This document shows, in pieces, positions 44,090-53,810 of a DNA stretch of 64,000 bases (its first letter is position 1; every line of letters starts with the position of its first letter). The stretch is from contig CP071065.1 of NCBI GenBank assembly GCA_017164015.1, forward strand, positions 2,446,501-2,510,500, written 5' to 3'. Made by a program: the position numbers and the translations under genes. Under the pieces are notes generated by a model. It saw only the letters and a program-made list of their open reading frames with translations, searched no databases and had not been told where the DNA came from. This DNA comes from Nostoc sp. UHCC 0702 (GTDB lineage: Bacteria; Cyanobacteriota; Cyanobacteriia; Cyanobacteriales; Nostocaceae).

Positions 44090-47065
44090 ATGCCTGACTC
44101 AAACTACCAAGCCCAACTTTTTTACCACTTTTGTTTAGAAGCACCAGAACTTCTGAGTACGATTGAAGAAGCTTTGCTGAATTTAAAGGCAGAAAAAAAT
44201 AATGTTGAACAAGTTCGTATTTTGATGCGGGCAACTCATACGCTGAAAAGTATTGCCGCAACTTTGGGTTTTGAGACTATTAAAAATATTGCCCACGCCC
44301 TTGAAGATGTTTTTCGGGCTATTCAAACACCAGAAGTAGTTATTGACTTAGAAACGCAGGCTTTGTTTTTTGAAAGTTATGAATGTTTGCGCGATCCTTT
44401 GATGGCAAAACTGACTGGTTCGCATCTTGATACTAATACTAATAACGTAGTCGAGCGTTTTTCAGTAGTTTTATCGCGGTTGCAGACAAAGCTGGGAAAT
44501 TTCTTAATAGAGGAGCAAGAAGCCCAAACAGCTACAGAAGTGAGCTTTGAAAGTATCAAAATGCTGCTTGAGGATAGTATTTGTCCTGAACTGGAAAAAA
44601 CTGCTGTAGCGATCGCTAATACTAAACCTAAAGATAGTGATAGTATTCTCCGTAATTTAGCAGAACTGTTTCGTGGTTATGGACAGGCGATCGGACTTAT
44701 CGGTTTCTTAGCTATTGCTGAAGCAACAATTGCTGCACTTGACAAAAATCCTCGAGCTGCACGCACAATTTCCCGCTTAGCATTGGAAGATTTCCGTTCT
44801 TGCTGTGCTGAAATTCTCAAAAGTGAAAACCCCGAAGTTGGATGTCCAAGTGCAGCTTTACTACAACTTACAGGTTCAGAATTTCTTCCACAGTCTCATT
44901 TAGTTAATGACGAGTTTAAAAAAGTTGCTATTTCAACTCAACAAGATGCTCAAATAATCGCCAACGAAGTAGTAATTGCCAAAATGCATGAAACTCAACC
45001 TACTGCACAGACAACTCAGTCAGTAGAATCTTTACCCTTATCAGAAGAAATTAATCATAATCCTACTGCACCTTTTCCTAAAGTTGTGCGAGTAAATGTT
45101 GACCACCTCGAACAACTAAATTATCTAAATGCAGAACTACTAACAAACCAAAATCGACAATTTTTACAAGATGGTAAAAAACGAAGTTCATTACGTAAAT
45201 TGCTCAGTCGTTGGCGACAATTTCAGCAAATGTTGGGCGATTTGCAAGATTGGTCAAATCCATTGCTAATGCCTTATAAATTGCAACATAACGATAAATT
45301 TAATGTTGTTCATGCTGTTTTGGCTGCTAAAAATTCTGATCATTTTGATGTTTTAGAACTAGATTCTTATAGTGAATTTTCTGTGTTTATTAAAAATTTA
45401 CTAGAAGAAGCGGCTGAAATTGAAGAAGAAATTGATACTTTTGAGCAACTTCATCGCAAAACAACACAACTTTTAAAAAAACAACAAAAACTGCTAACTA
45501 ATTCTCGTGATGTGCTTTTAGATGCACGAATGCTTCCTTTAGGTAGTATTTTAAATCGACTATATCCTGTCTTAGAGCAGTTGCAAAATAAGCATAATAA
45601 GCAGATAAAATTAAATATTAAAGGTGATGAAGTTCTCGTTGATAAAGCAATTGCTGAACGTCTTTATGAACCACTTTTGCATCTTGTCCGCAATGCCTTT
45701 GACCACGGTATTGAATCACCTCAAGTCCGAGAGTTACGTGGTAAATCGCCAATTGGGCAAATTGAAATTCGTGCATATTACCAAGGCAGCCAATTAATTA
45801 TTGATGTACACGATGATGGAGAAGGACTTGATTTTGATGCTATCCGGCAACATGCTATCGAACGAGGATTGATTACTCGCGAAAAAAGTCGCACTCAGAG
45901 TGAATCTCAATTAGCTGAATTACTTTTTGAACCAGGTTTTTCTACTACCAAACAAGTTAATGATATCTCTGGTCGAGGCGTGGGTCTTGATGTTGTCAAA
46001 GTACAACTTCATGCTATCCAGGGTACTGTTGCAGTACACACTCAAACTCAAAAAGGTACAACATTTTCTTTACAAATTCCTTTAAGCCTCAGCATCAATA
46101 AACTTTTAGTTTGTCAAGCGGGTGAAAAAGTTTATGCATTGGCAGTAGATACTATCGACCAAATTCTTTTACCAAAAACAGGACAAATTCAATATTCAGA
46201 ACATGGTCGAGTCTTACGTTTAGCTAAAAATAATAATAGCCAACTTGACGAAGGTGAACTTGTCCGTATCTACCGTCTTGAGGAAATTCTTGATTATTCC
46301 AGTCGTCAACCTGCACAAATCGCTTCTGAAGTACAAACAACTGAAAATAATACTGTACTGCCGTTGTTAATTGTTCTTTGCCAAGAGCAGTTACTCGCGT
46401 TAGAAGTAGATAGAATTATTTGGGAACAAGAATTAGTAATTCGTCCCTTTAGTAAGTTAGTACCCACTCCTAGTTATATCCACGGTGGCACAATTTTAGC
46501 TGACGGACAATTGACGCTTGTGATTAACGGTGCTGCGTTACTAGATCATATCCTTAATCAAGAAATACAGGTGATGGAATCTTGGAAACAAACATGGATA
46601 GGGCCACCCACTCATTTGCTGACAAAAAATTCACAACCAAAACCAGCATTACCAGCCAAAATCGAAGATAGCAAGCGTACAGTGGTGATTGTTGATGATT
46701 CGATAACGTTACGTCAAGCGTTAGTTTTTACGCTACAAAAAGCTGGTTATCATACTTTACAAGCCCGTGATGGTTACGAGGCAATATCGCTTTGTCAAGC
46801 ACAACAGCAGGTGGATTTAATCATTTGTGATATTGAAATGCCTCGCATGAATGGGTTTGAGTTTCTTGCTCACTGTACTTCTGATAAACGTTTATCCCAA
46901 ATTCCAGTTTTGATTTTAAGTTCTCGTACTGCTGTTAAACACCGCCAGTTAGCACTTAAACTTGGTGCATCAGCATATTTAACGAAACCTTATTATGAAC
47001 AGGAATTAATATCAACTGTCTCTCAACTTATTGCTTGCCAAGGTGCAAGTTTGATTTATTATTAG
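44090..47065 (+). CDS. CheA-type hybrid histidine kinase with C-terminal receiver
   Basis: A 991-residue kinase. The Hpt domain has phospho-His50 in RATHTLKSIAATLGF. A second helical region (residues about 150-260), dimerisation helices (about 460-500), HATPase LVRNAFDHGIE with VHDDGEGLD and GRGVGLDVVKVQL (about residues 535-665), the CheW-like domain (about 670-820), and a REC domain (865-991, VVIVDDSITLRQAL, LIICDIEMPRMNGFEF) follow. The layout is that of PixL/HmpE-type CheA proteins of phototaxis and gliding systems. Its start lies directly behind a poly-C octamer array. Confidence 0.9.
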   Translation: MPDSNYQAQLFYHFCLEAPELLSTIEEALLNLKAEKNNVEQVRILMRATHTLKSIAATLGFETIKNIAHALEDVFRAIQTPEVVIDLETQALFFESYECLRDPLMAKLTGSHLDTNTNNVVERFSVVLSRLQTKLGNFLIEEQEAQTATEVSFESIKMLLEDSICPELEKTAVAIANTKPKDSDSILRNLAELFRGYGQAIGLIGFLAIAEATIAALDKNPRAARTISRLALEDFRSCCAEILKSENPEVGCPSAALLQLTGSEFLPQSHLVNDEFKKVAISTQQDAQIIANEVVIAKMHETQPTAQTTQSVESLPLSEEINHNPTAPFPKVVRVNVDHLEQLNYLNAELLTNQNRQFLQDGKKRSSLRKLLSRWRQFQQMLGDLQDWSNPLLMPYKLQHNDKFNVVHAVLAAKNSDHFDVLELDSYSEFSVFIKNLLEEAAEIEEEIDTFEQLHRKTTQLLKKQQKLLTNSRDVLLDARMLPLGSILNRLYPVLEQLQNKHNKQIKLNIKGDEVLVDKAIAERLYEPLLHLVRNAFDHGIESPQVRELRGKSPIGQIEIRAYYQGSQLIIDVHDDGEGLDFDAIRQHAIERGLITREKSRTQSESQLAELLFEPGFSTTKQVNDISGRGVGLDVVKVQLHAIQGTVAVHTQTQKGTTFSLQIPLSLSINKLLVCQAGEKVYALAVDTIDQILLPKTGQIQYSEHGRVLRLAKNNNSQLDEGELVRIYRLEEILDYSSRQPAQIASEVQTTENNTVLPLLIVLCQEQLLALEVDRIIWEQELVIRPFSKLVPTPSYIHGGTILADGQLTLVINGAALLDHILNQEIQVMESWKQTWIGPPTHLLTKNSQPKPALPAKIEDSKRTVVIVDDSITLRQALVFTLQKAGYHTLQARDGYEAISLCQAQQQVDLIICDIEMPRMNGFEFLAHCTSDKRLSQIPVLILSSRTAVKHRQLALKLGASAYLTKPYYEQELISTVSQLIACQGASLIYY

Positions 47066-47209
47066 GAAAATCAAACTTAGTCAGGCTAAAATAATAATTA
47101 ATATATTTTTGGTAAATATTCATTATTAAGAAGCACGCAGAGACGCAGAGACATAGAGTCTTGTGAATTGTGCAATATACTAATTACAAATGAAAAATAA
47201 AAATTGTTT

Positions 47210-47674
47210 ATGAGTAAATATTTAGCTGAAGAAAAGTATATTACTTTTAAAGTTTCTACCTATATTCTGGCTTTACCTATTGATAGTGTTTTCAAAGTTG
47301 TTACTTGTCCTTCTGATTTAAGTAAAATGCTTCGAGCAACAAAACTTGCTCAAATGGGACAGCGTACTGTCATGCTTTTTAATCTCTACTCTTGTCTTGA
47401 GCAAAATTATGATCGCAATCAACAAGAAAATGATCTTTCGGGACGTTTTCTGATCATTGCCCAAGGAAGTGTCGGAGAATTATATGGTATTCAGGTTGAC
47501 GCACCTCCAAACATGCTTTCGATTAATGAAACTAGCATTCAACCCATACCGCAATCGTTTCACCATATCGGACTACCAACTTGGGTCAGCAGAATTGCTA
47601 TTCTTAATCAGAAAGACCAACCAATTACTATTTTGATGCTGGATATCAACCAAGCTTTTGCTAGTAAATCTTAG
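47210..47674 (+). CDS. Second CheW-like protein
   Basis: A 154-residue CheW domain (YITFKVSTYILALPIDSVFK, MLRATKLAQMGQRTVMLFNL, GRFLIIAQGSVGELYGIQVD). The ATG at 47210 is used; a TTG at 47204 is possible. It ends the chemosensory operon and is followed by a hairpin terminator. Two CheW proteins in one locus may couple different receptors or act at different positions of the array. Confidence 0.78.
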   Translation: MSKYLAEEKYITFKVSTYILALPIDSVFKVVTCPSDLSKMLRATKLAQMGQRTVMLFNLYSCLEQNYDRNQQENDLSGRFLIIAQGSVGELYGIQVDAPPNMLSINETSIQPIPQSFHHIGLPTWVSRIAILNQKDQPITILMLDINQAFASKS

Positions 47675-47719
47675 AGGTTGTTGAAAAATGGCAAGATTAA
47701 TTAACTAAGCAGAACAATT

Positions 47720-47752
47720 TAGAATCCCCAAATTAAAAATTTGGGGATTCTA
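47720..47752 (+). terminator. Hairpin terminator after the chemosensory operon
   Basis: TAGAATCCCCAAATT, three bases, AATTTGGGGATTCTA: a perfect 15-bp stem. It lies 46 bases after the CheW stop. Confidence 0.65.
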
Positions 47753-47870
47753 AGCTAAAACTGTGACTGTAAACAATCACGACATTTTGAAAAATAATTG
47801 CTAGTATTTTGTAAAACCTCTACCTCAAGCAATACTTAGATTTATGTAACATTTGTTGAAATTTATACCT

Positions 47871-48230
47871 CTAGATGGTATTCATTGCTCGTCGCTCTTG
47901 GCTCATTGTGTCAGCTATGGTTAGAATGAGATAGTAACCCTTACTAGCTGCTATCATTGCCAGCACAATTCCCATATTGCTGGATGTTGGTTCCACTCAA
48001 ATGGTTTTTCTAGGATGAATCAAGCCTGCTTTTTCTACCGCTTCTACCATGTTCGCGCCAATCCGGTCTTTAAGACAAGTAGCTAGGTTTATGCTTTCTA
48101 CCTTCACTAAAATCTGCGGCACCGCTTCAAAAGCCTGGGGAATCTTGTTTAATCGAACTAAACGAGTCCGTCCGACAAGTTCTGTAATGTTATGAGCATT
48201 TTGCATAATTAGACATCCGTCAGCAGTCAT
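47871..48230 (-). pseudogene. cysK: Cysteine synthase (cysK) fragment with frameshift
   Basis: The first 77 codons read NITELVGRTRLVRLNKIPQA, then LKDRIGANMVEAVEKAGLIH and PRKTI, the CysK N-terminus with the PLP lysine. The frame then breaks; one base over, it goes on [38 protein letters not shown] to TAG at 47871. Only the first about 120 of 320 residues remain, so it is inactive. Normal cysK has a Thr-Pro-Leu where this has TRLVRL. It belongs to the same sulfur locus as cysE downstream. Confidence 0.85.
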
Positions 48231-48283
48231 CCGTCAACAGTCATCAGTCAACAAACTTTGGACTATTGACTATGGACTGCTGA

Positions 48284-48769
48284 CTAAATGTAATACATCG
48301 GACTCTGCTGTGCGCGAGCTTCTCTTTCAAGGCACAAGTCTTGGAGTGTATGGCGACTCAAAACCTCAATACAGGCGCCATTGGCTTGATCCCAGATTTC
48401 ATGAACCAGCGTCCTTTCTAGCGTAGAAGAGCCAGAGCTATCTTTCTCTTTGCGCTCACCTTCTACTAAAGTGACAATCTCCAATAAGGTAATTTGCCAA
48501 GGTTCACGAACTAAAACGAAACCTCCTTTGGAGCCACGTTGGCTCTGTACAACGCCAGCACGTCGCAGGTTGGTGAGAATTTGCTCTAGATACCGCTCTG
48601 GGATGGGTTGTTTGGCAGTGATTTCGCTCATTGTTAAAGGAACTTTTTTCCCGTGGTGGCTTGCCAGTTCTAAAAGTGCCAATAACGCGTATTCAACTTT
48701 AGAAGACAGATCCAGGAGAGCGTAGTTTTGGCTATTCAAGTCAGTACTCTGTATACTACGGTTAATCAA
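48284..48769 (-). CDS. Rrf2-family transcription regulator
   Basis: A 161-residue winged-helix protein: SSKVEYALLALLELASHHGK, MSEITAKQPIPERYLEQILT (recognition helix) and LRRAGVVQSQRGSKGGFVL. No three-Cys Fe-S cluster motif of IscR/NsrR is seen, so it is closer to CymR, which controls cysteine synthesis with CysK. It is divergent from cysE, and putative operator copies lie on its first codons and in the gap. Control of sulfur genes is likely, by context. Confidence 0.85.
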   Translation of the reverse strand: MINRSIQSTDLNSQNYALLDLSSKVEYALLALLELASHHGKKVPLTMSEITAKQPIPERYLEQILTNLRRAGVVQSQRGSKGGFVLVREPWQITLLEIVTLVEGERKEKDSSGSSTLERTLVHEIWDQANGACIEVLSRHTLQDLCLEREARAQQSPMYYI

Positions 48770-48882
48770 TGAGCTTATCGCAGTTTATGCGAAATTAATT
48801 TTTTTAAAGTGTCGAATGTGATAGCATCCGACTTATCACTCATCGAAAGACTATAAATCTATCGACTTACCGTAGATTATCT
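48749..48882. promoter_or_regulatory. Two copies of a putative operator in the rrf2-cysE region
   Basis: GTATACTACGGTTAATCAAT at 48751-48770 and, on the other strand, AATCTACGGTAAGTCGAT at 48860-48877 share a CTACGGT(T/A)A(A/G)T core. A third copy lies at 50116 before the Crp-type gene. They are good candidates for sites of the Rrf2 regulator. Confidence 0.45.
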
Positions 48883-48976
48883 TACACAATTCTCAAAATC
48901 GGTTAATTTTTTTGCTGGAATTATCCTGCATTTGTGATTTCAAAGCCTCGCCTACCAACGATGACCTCAATTGAGT

Positions 48977-49705
48977 ATGCTAATAACTGATTTGCGAACA
49001 ATTTATGAGCGTGACCCAGCAGCCCGTAACTGGCTGGAAGTATTGTTCTGCTATCCTGGACTCCAAGCCCTAATATTCCATCGTGTGGCACACTGGCTGT
49101 ATAAAATGGGTATTCCCTTTATACCTCGATTTTTGTCCCATATTAGTCGATTTTTGACTGGAATTGAAATTCACCCTGGAGCGGTAATTGGCAAGGGTGT
49201 GTTTATTGACCACGGCATGGGTGTAGTAATTGGTGAAACAGCAATTGTAGGTGATTATGCTTTGATTTATCAAGGTGTTACCCTCGGTGGTACAGGAAAA
49301 GAAAGCGGCAAGCGCCATCCAACTTTAGGCAGCCATGTAGTTGTGGGAGCCGGTGCAAAGGTTTTGGGTAATATTGAAATTGGCGATCGCGTCCGCATTG
49401 GAGCCGGTTCGGTAGTCCTGCGAAATGCACCTAGTAATACCACGGTAGTTGGAATTCCAGGACGTGTGACTCGTCAAAATGACTCGAATATAGATGTTCT
49501 AGCTCATGATAAAGTACGGGACGTAGAAGCAGAAGTGATTCGCGCTCTATTTGAACGAGTCAAGGCTTTAGAGAAGCAGGTCGAGCAGTTAGAAGTTCAG
49601 CCGAGTTTCTCCTCAACCAAGGTAGACAACGAACAAATAGACAACCCTCAAACTCATAATTCTGATTCGATGATTGAAGAATTTCTCGATGGTGCTGGAA
49701 TTTAG
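48977..49705 (+). CDS. cysE: Serine O-acetyltransferase
   Basis: A 242-residue protein making O-acetylserine from serine and acetyl-CoA for cysteine synthesis. The N-terminal helices [20 protein letters not shown] are followed by the left-handed beta-helix [20 protein letters not shown], and [19 protein letters not shown] with the catalytic His/Asp region. The C-terminal tail from residue 200 is charged and probably disordered. A TTG six bases upstream is an alternative start. Confidence 0.92.
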   Translation: MLITDLRTIYERDPAARNWLEVLFCYPGLQALIFHRVAHWLYKMGIPFIPRFLSHISRFLTGIEIHPGAVIGKGVFIDHGMGVVIGETAIVGDYALIYQGVTLGGTGKESGKRHPTLGSHVVVGAGAKVLGNIEIGDRVRIGAGSVVLRNAPSNTTVVGIPGRVTRQNDSNIDVLAHDKVRDVEAEVIRALFERVKALEKQVEQLEVQPSFSSTKVDNEQIDNPQTHNSDSMIEEFLDGAGI

Positions 49706-49802
49706 CATTGGGTATTGGTATTGGCTACTCCTTTCCCACCTGAAGATTAGCGTTTAGAAAGCAAGGGAGCAGGGTAACTTGGGGCCCCCACGACCGAAGG
49801 GG

Positions 49803-50060
49803 AGTGGGGAGCAGGGGAGCAGGGGAGCAGGGGAGCAGGGGAGCAGGGGAGAAAAATTTGTATCGGTAATCTTACAGTGGGAAGGGAGTAAGAAGTAAAT
49901 TCCCCAGTCCCCAGTCCCCAGTCCCCAGTCCCCAGTCCCCAGTCCCCAGTCCCCAGTCCCCAGTCCCCAGTCCCCAGTCCCCAGTCCCCAGTCCCCAGTC
50001 CCCAGTCCCCAGTCCCCAGTCCCCAGTCCCCAGTCCCCAGTCCCCAATCCCCAGTCCCCA
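49803..50060. repeat. STRR arrays: GGGGAGCA octamers and CCCCAGT heptamers
   Basis: 49803-49850 has about six copies of GGGGAGCA. 49902-50060 has about 22 copies of the heptamer CCCCAGT, the classical cyanobacterial STRR unit, with one CCCCAAT variant near the end. Minus-strand open frames across it ([13 protein letters not shown]) are by-products of the repeat and not genes. Confidence 0.9.
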
Positions 50061-50114
50061 ACTTTTAGAAACTTTGTTAACTGCAATACCCATAAGCTTT
50101 TATAACCTGATATA

Positions 50115-50137
50115 TGTATACTACGGTTAGTTGATCG
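50115..50137 (+). promoter_or_regulatory. Putative operator upstream of the Crp-type gene
   Basis: TGTATACTACGGTTAGTTGA shares 14 identical bases (GTATACTACGGTTA) with 48751-48764 at the start of the Rrf2 gene. It lies 20-42 bases before the start codon of the Crp-type regulator, over its likely promoter. Confidence 0.45.
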
Positions 50138-50156
50138 AAAAAAAGTATTATATATT

Positions 50157-50747
50157 ATGGTGTCTTTATACTCAAGCTTTGCTAACCCATCTAGTACAAA
50201 TACAAAGCAGCTTTTTACACGTCGTTCATTCCTACCAGAACATCAAAATAGCCTTTGGAAGATTGAATCGGGGTTTGTTAGGACTTTTACCTATCTAGAG
50301 GATGGTACAACTGTTGCTTTAGGATTATGGGGACGCGGAGATATCGTCGGCAAAACTTTGTCAAAATTAGAACCATTTCAGATGGAATGTCTGACAAAAG
50401 TAGAGGCGACAATCTTACCCCTAGAGGAGTGGCATCAACCAGCAGAAACTTTGCTGGCTCACATCCAGCAGGCTGAAGAATTGATGGTCATTCGTAGTTA
50501 TAAAAAAGTGGATACCATGCTCATCAAGCTTTTGGCATGGTTATCCAAAAAGTTTGGTATGGAAGTTGAGAAGGGACGTTTAATAGATATGCGTCTAACT
50601 CATGAAGACTTGGCTGAAATGCTTGGTTCCACTCGGGTGACAATTACTCGTGTTCTTGGGCAATTTGAGCAGGAGGGTTTGATTGACCGTTTATCTTTAC
50701 ATAGAATTGTGTTGCGAGAAGAAGACATTTGGTACTATGAGATTTAG
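50157..50747 (+). CDS. Crp/Fnr-family transcription regulator
   Basis: A 196-residue protein with a cNMP-binding-like barrel (KIESGFVRTFTYLEDGTTVA, GDIVGKTL), a long dimer helix (about residues 105-130), and the winged helix MRLTHEDLAEMLGSTRVTIT with RVLGQFEQEGLID. The phosphate-binding cassette for cAMP is not obvious, as in NtcA and CysR of cyanobacteria. Because it lies beside cysE and shares an operator-like site with the Rrf2 gene, a CysR-like role in sulfur control is a reasonable guess. Confidence 0.83.
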   Translation: MVSLYSSFANPSSTNTKQLFTRRSFLPEHQNSLWKIESGFVRTFTYLEDGTTVALGLWGRGDIVGKTLSKLEPFQMECLTKVEATILPLEEWHQPAETLLAHIQQAEELMVIRSYKKVDTMLIKLLAWLSKKFGMEVEKGRLIDMRLTHEDLAEMLGSTRVTITRVLGQFEQEGLIDRLSLHRIVLREEDIWYYEI

Positions 50748-51029
50748 GCTAGTTCAGCAATGCCAGCCATTGCCATACATATTTAGCTTGCCTACAATTC
50801 TCAAATTCAGGGCTTTTAGGTAAGCCAGTCTGCTACGGATTTTGTGAACAAACCCAAGCAGTACCATCTTTGCGCTGATCCAAAACCTCATAAATATGGT
50901 AGTGTGTGTTGACATGCTATGATGACTAAGGATGCCAGACGCAAGGCAGCTTGTTGTTGGCGATCGCAGTTACCTGAGCTACCGAAGTTTGAATACGCAA
51001 AGGTTACTGAAATCTACAAATAAATAGTT

Positions 51030-51118
51030 GGAGAGGTGGCAGAGCGGTTGAATGCGACGCACTCGAAATGCGCTAACAGGCTCAAACCTGTTCGTGGGTT
51101 CAAATCCCACCCTCTCCG
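51030..51118 (+). tRNA. tRNA-Ser (anticodon CGA)
   Basis: An 89-base class II tRNA. The acceptor stem GGAGAGG pairs with CCTCTCC, the D-arm is GGCAGAGCGGTTGAATGC, the anticodon loop CTCGAAA has CGA, there is a long variable arm (CGCTAACAGGCTCAAACCTG region), and the T-arm is GTGGGTTCAAATCCCAC. The discriminator base is G. CCA is not encoded. Confidence 0.95.
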
Positions 51119-51389
51119 TTTTCCTTATACAATCAGCATTTTAGCTAACTTGACCATAGAACCATTGGTTGAATTGGTTGAACCAATGAATCCTTGAAGA
51201 TTAGATAAATATTACTTATCTCGCCGATGGCTTACCCTGCCGCAAACGAAAAACTGAAAAAGTTTAGTACCAGCGGGTGAAAATGGTCGTGCTTTTGAAA
51301 ATAGTCGTATTTTTAATGGGTGACGTGCCTTGCTGCGTCTATGTTGCTAAATTTAAGTAAAAGTTGAAGTATAGCAAGCGCCAAGGCAG

Positions 51390-51650
51390 TTAGGACGCTA
51401 GACGTAGGACATACTCCATCGCATCGCGTAGACACTCAAACTGGTCAAGTTGCTTACGAATCCGACTTTTGAGCCAAGACCAACATCGCTCAATCCTATT
51501 GAAGTCCGGTGAATAAGCAGGTAAGTATAACAACTCACAGGCGGCTTCCTGAATTAGTTGCTCAATGCGACCCCCTTTATGAAACGTGGCATTATCTATG
51601 ACCACTACCTGCCCCGGTTTCAGACGTCCTAACCGCCTTATCGGTTGCTA
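51390..51650 (-). mobile_element. IS630-family transposase fragment (C-terminal end)
   Basis: The frame reads RLKPGQVVVIDNATFHKGG, then LLYLPAYSPDFNRIERCWSW, the D...E part of the IS630 DDE site, to TGA/TAA at 51390. Upstream it is closed by a stop near 51650. The N-terminal two thirds are lost. Confidence 0.8.
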
Positions 51651-51957
51651 TAATGCCCCTAATGCCATCCGAAAAGATTTTGCTGGTGCGCCCATCTCTG
51701 CAGAGAAAAATGAAGAATATTCCGACTCAAATTCTGTCCAGGGTATTAAATCAGCCATAATTACCCAACGATTATCTGATGATAATTTTCACTTCATAGG
51801 AAGCAAGAAGCTTGACGGTGGAATTGGAGTTAATTCTTCTTTTTGGTACATAGTTATATCGGATACACCGTATTGAGGCTGACCACTGTGATGCAAGGAT
51901 TTTGAGCTATTTTACCTTCAAATCTTGCACCTGAATATACTTCTAGGGTCTCAGAAT
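51651..51957 (+). other. Unassigned stretch next to the IS630 fragment
   Basis: A plus-strand open frame runs to TGA near 51876 with FAGAPISAEKNEEYSDSNSV, IITQRLSDDNFHFIGSKKL and SFWYIVISDTPY. It has no start codon of its own and could be the C-terminal part of a gene broken by the IS element. No family is recognised. Confidence 0.25.
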
Positions 51958-52212
51958 CTAGAGACTGTCAACTTTTCTTTCTTTTTCAGCAACCCCTATG
52001 CTCGACTTTATCCATTTTTTTGGCAATGCGATCGCCTTAACCGCGACCTGGGCTTGTGCGCCGGTCTGGGCGGATTGCTGGGCAAGCAGGCGAGTGGGCA
52101 GTGCCAGAAACACCGTTGCCGCAAAGAGCGCGACGAAGAGTCGCGAGAGCAGAACGAAAGCACCTGCGGTGCGAGCTTTGGTTTTGTAATGTTCTTTTTT
52201 CAGTTTGGTCAT
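51958..52212 (-). CDS. Short exported protein or decapitated secreted-protein gene
   Basis: An 84-residue frame: KLKKEHYKTKARTAG, a hydrophobic stretch FVLLSRLFVALFAATVFLAL, and a LLAQQSAQ cleavage site, then a short mature part with KAIALPKKWIKSSIGVAEKE. It uses more GC-rich codons than its surroundings. It may be the N-terminus of a longer protein cut by rearrangement. Confidence 0.4.
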   Translation of the reverse strand: MTKLKKEHYKTKARTAGAFVLLSRLFVALFAATVFLALPTRLLAQQSAQTGAQAQVAVKAIALPKKWIKSSIGVAEKERKVDSL

Positions 52213-52258
52213 GGTGTTTTCTCTTTGCTGCAAATTGTCCGTTTCACGACTCAGGCTA

Positions 52259-52541
52259 AGAGGTTGTTTGAAAAGTGTTTCGCTGTGACTTTAGCCACTT
52301 TTAGATCCCCCCTAACCCACGCCAGTCGCTCTACTTGGGGAGCCCCTGCGTTGCGGGGGTCTCCCCCCATCCCCAGAGGGGGCATTGGGGCCCCCCGTTG
52401 AAGCACGTGGCGTGAGACCCCTCTGAGCGACTGGCTCCCCTTTTAAGGGGGGAACCTGAATCAAAGTCTCCCTTAAAAAGGGAGATTTAGAGGGATCTAA
52501 AACTTTTGATACCAACAAGAGGACTTTTCAAACATCCTCTA
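52259..52541. mobile_element. About 283-bp MITE
   Basis: AGAGGTTGTTTGAAAAGT at the left and ACTTTTCAAACATCCTCT at the right are inverted repeats with one mismatch. The interior has nested palindromes (ACGCCAGTCGCTC with GAGCGACTGGC, TCTCCCTTAAAAAGGGAGA). Its right end supplies the stop codon that ends the Tat signal remnant at 52528-52683. Related end motifs are at 47673 and 61418. Confidence 0.7.
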
Positions 52542-52683
52542 AACACGATATGGATAAAACTGCTGGTTTTGTTTTGCTCGATTGTGCGATCGCAGAACCG
52601 AATATGCCTAGCTGTGTAGTAGCAATGGTCATAGCCGCAGTGCCCAAAAAGCGGCGGCGTTGATGGTTAATTTTCTCGGACAT
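52528..52683 (-). pseudogene. Tat signal peptide remnant of a lost periplasmic enzyme
   Basis: 51 codons from ATG at 52683: HQRRRFLGTAAMTIATTQLG, then FGSAIAQSSKTKPAV, a classical RRxFLG Tat signal with cleavage site. The frame enters the MITE end and stops. The style (SEKINHQRRRFLG) is that of Tat-exported hydrolase or redoxin genes. The mature protein is gone. Confidence 0.7.
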
Positions 52684-52748
52684 TTATCTTTTTCCAATTG
52701 GATTTAACTCAACTTGCTTTAATTGAATCGGCTATCTGTTTATTTGAT

Positions 52749-53570
52749 ATCATGTCCGGTAGCTTACCCATAATTAAGCGGCAACTTGAGGCCACCATTG
52801 GAAGTTTGTCAAGCCCCGAACTAAATCTTGCTGTCGGAGCAATTGCTTACAACGATGAAATAACACTTCTTCCAATTCATCAAGATTCTCAAATGAACGA
52901 TTAGCAATAGGTTCGTTTGTGAGGGGCCAAAGTCTTTCGGCTGGTTGAAGTTCTGGAGAATGAGATGGCATCTCAATAATATGAATGCCTTGTGGCACAT
53001 TCAGCTTCAGAGCAGTATGCCATCCGGCTTTATCTAATGCCAATATAATTTGTTTTTGATCTCCCACGTTAAAATGTTGAGCGAAATCAGCCAAGACTTG
53101 ATTAAAAATTTTGGTATTTACAAAAGGTAGTATCCACCAATATGTTTCACCTGATTGTGGGTGAACAAAACCATACAACCACAACCATTTGATCCGCCAA
53201 TTCACATTTGCGATTGGTACTGTCCATTCATCTACCCAAATCCTTCTAATTATTGGTTTAAGTCCAACTCGATGTTCATCCATTGTCCAAACTTCTACGT
53301 CGGCGTTTGGATACTTTTTTTGAACTTGAGTGACCTGATTTGCTAGCTTTTTTTTCCATTCTTCCTGTTCGGCAAAGTCTGCTTCTTTATGAGAAGGTCG
53401 AGGTACTAAGAGACGTAATTTCATTGCTTTTAAATACTCCCATCCTCGTTGTCTACTAACTGGATGCCCTAGTAATTCACTCATCCAATTTGCAACTTTT
53501 TGTCCATTCCAAAGTCCGCCTGACACCGGAGGTGATTGCAATGCCTGCCATAGTTGTGCTTGTTGTATCC
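52749..53570 (-). mobile_element. IS630-family element, 5'-truncated transposase
   Basis: The transposase frame (ORF 52774-53541, extending by about 10 codons upstream) reads LWQALQSPPVSGGLWNGQKV, NADVEVWTMDEHRVGLKPII, QKQIILALDKAGWHTALKLN, HIIEMPSHSPELQPAERLWP. The DDE triad of IS630 is complete, but the N-terminal helix-turn-helix part (about 100 residues) is missing; the frame is closed near 53570 at a junction with the redoxin remnant. The right end GATATCATGTCCGG at 52749 resembles the ends of several MITEs in this window. Confidence 0.8.
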
Positions 53571-53810
53571 GGACTCAGACAGTAGCTGTTGAATTACTCT
53601 TTCCGATTGCTCGTACTCGCCCTCGCCAAATTGGTGATGACGAATGCGTCCTTGCGTGTGTATAAAATAAAGGGCTGGCCAATAATGGTTTCCGAAAGCG
53701 TGCCACACCGCATAATCGTTATCCACGGCAATCGGATAGTCAATTCTCATTTCCCTCCTCGCCAGTAGCTGCACGTATCGCCTCGACCTTCGGGTGTGCG
53801 GTGCGCTCAT
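53567..53810 (-). pseudogene. Redoxin/thioredoxin-like domain remnant
   Basis: The frame reads [57 protein letters not shown], the C-terminal half of a membrane-associated redoxin of the DipZ/TlpA kind. The active-site Cys pair half is absent; upstream the related text [14 protein letters not shown] is in another frame. The 3' side runs straight into the truncated IS630. Confidence 0.7.

Noticed and set aside
49803..50060. Possible CRISPR array
   Set aside because: The repeats are 7-8 bases long with no unique spacers between them.
49747..50093. Three overlapping minus-strand ORFs with [11 protein letters not shown] repeats
   Set aside because: They are translations of the CCCCAGT heptamer array; three frames of the same repeat are open because 7 is not a multiple of 3. 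No start context or flanking domain supports a gene.
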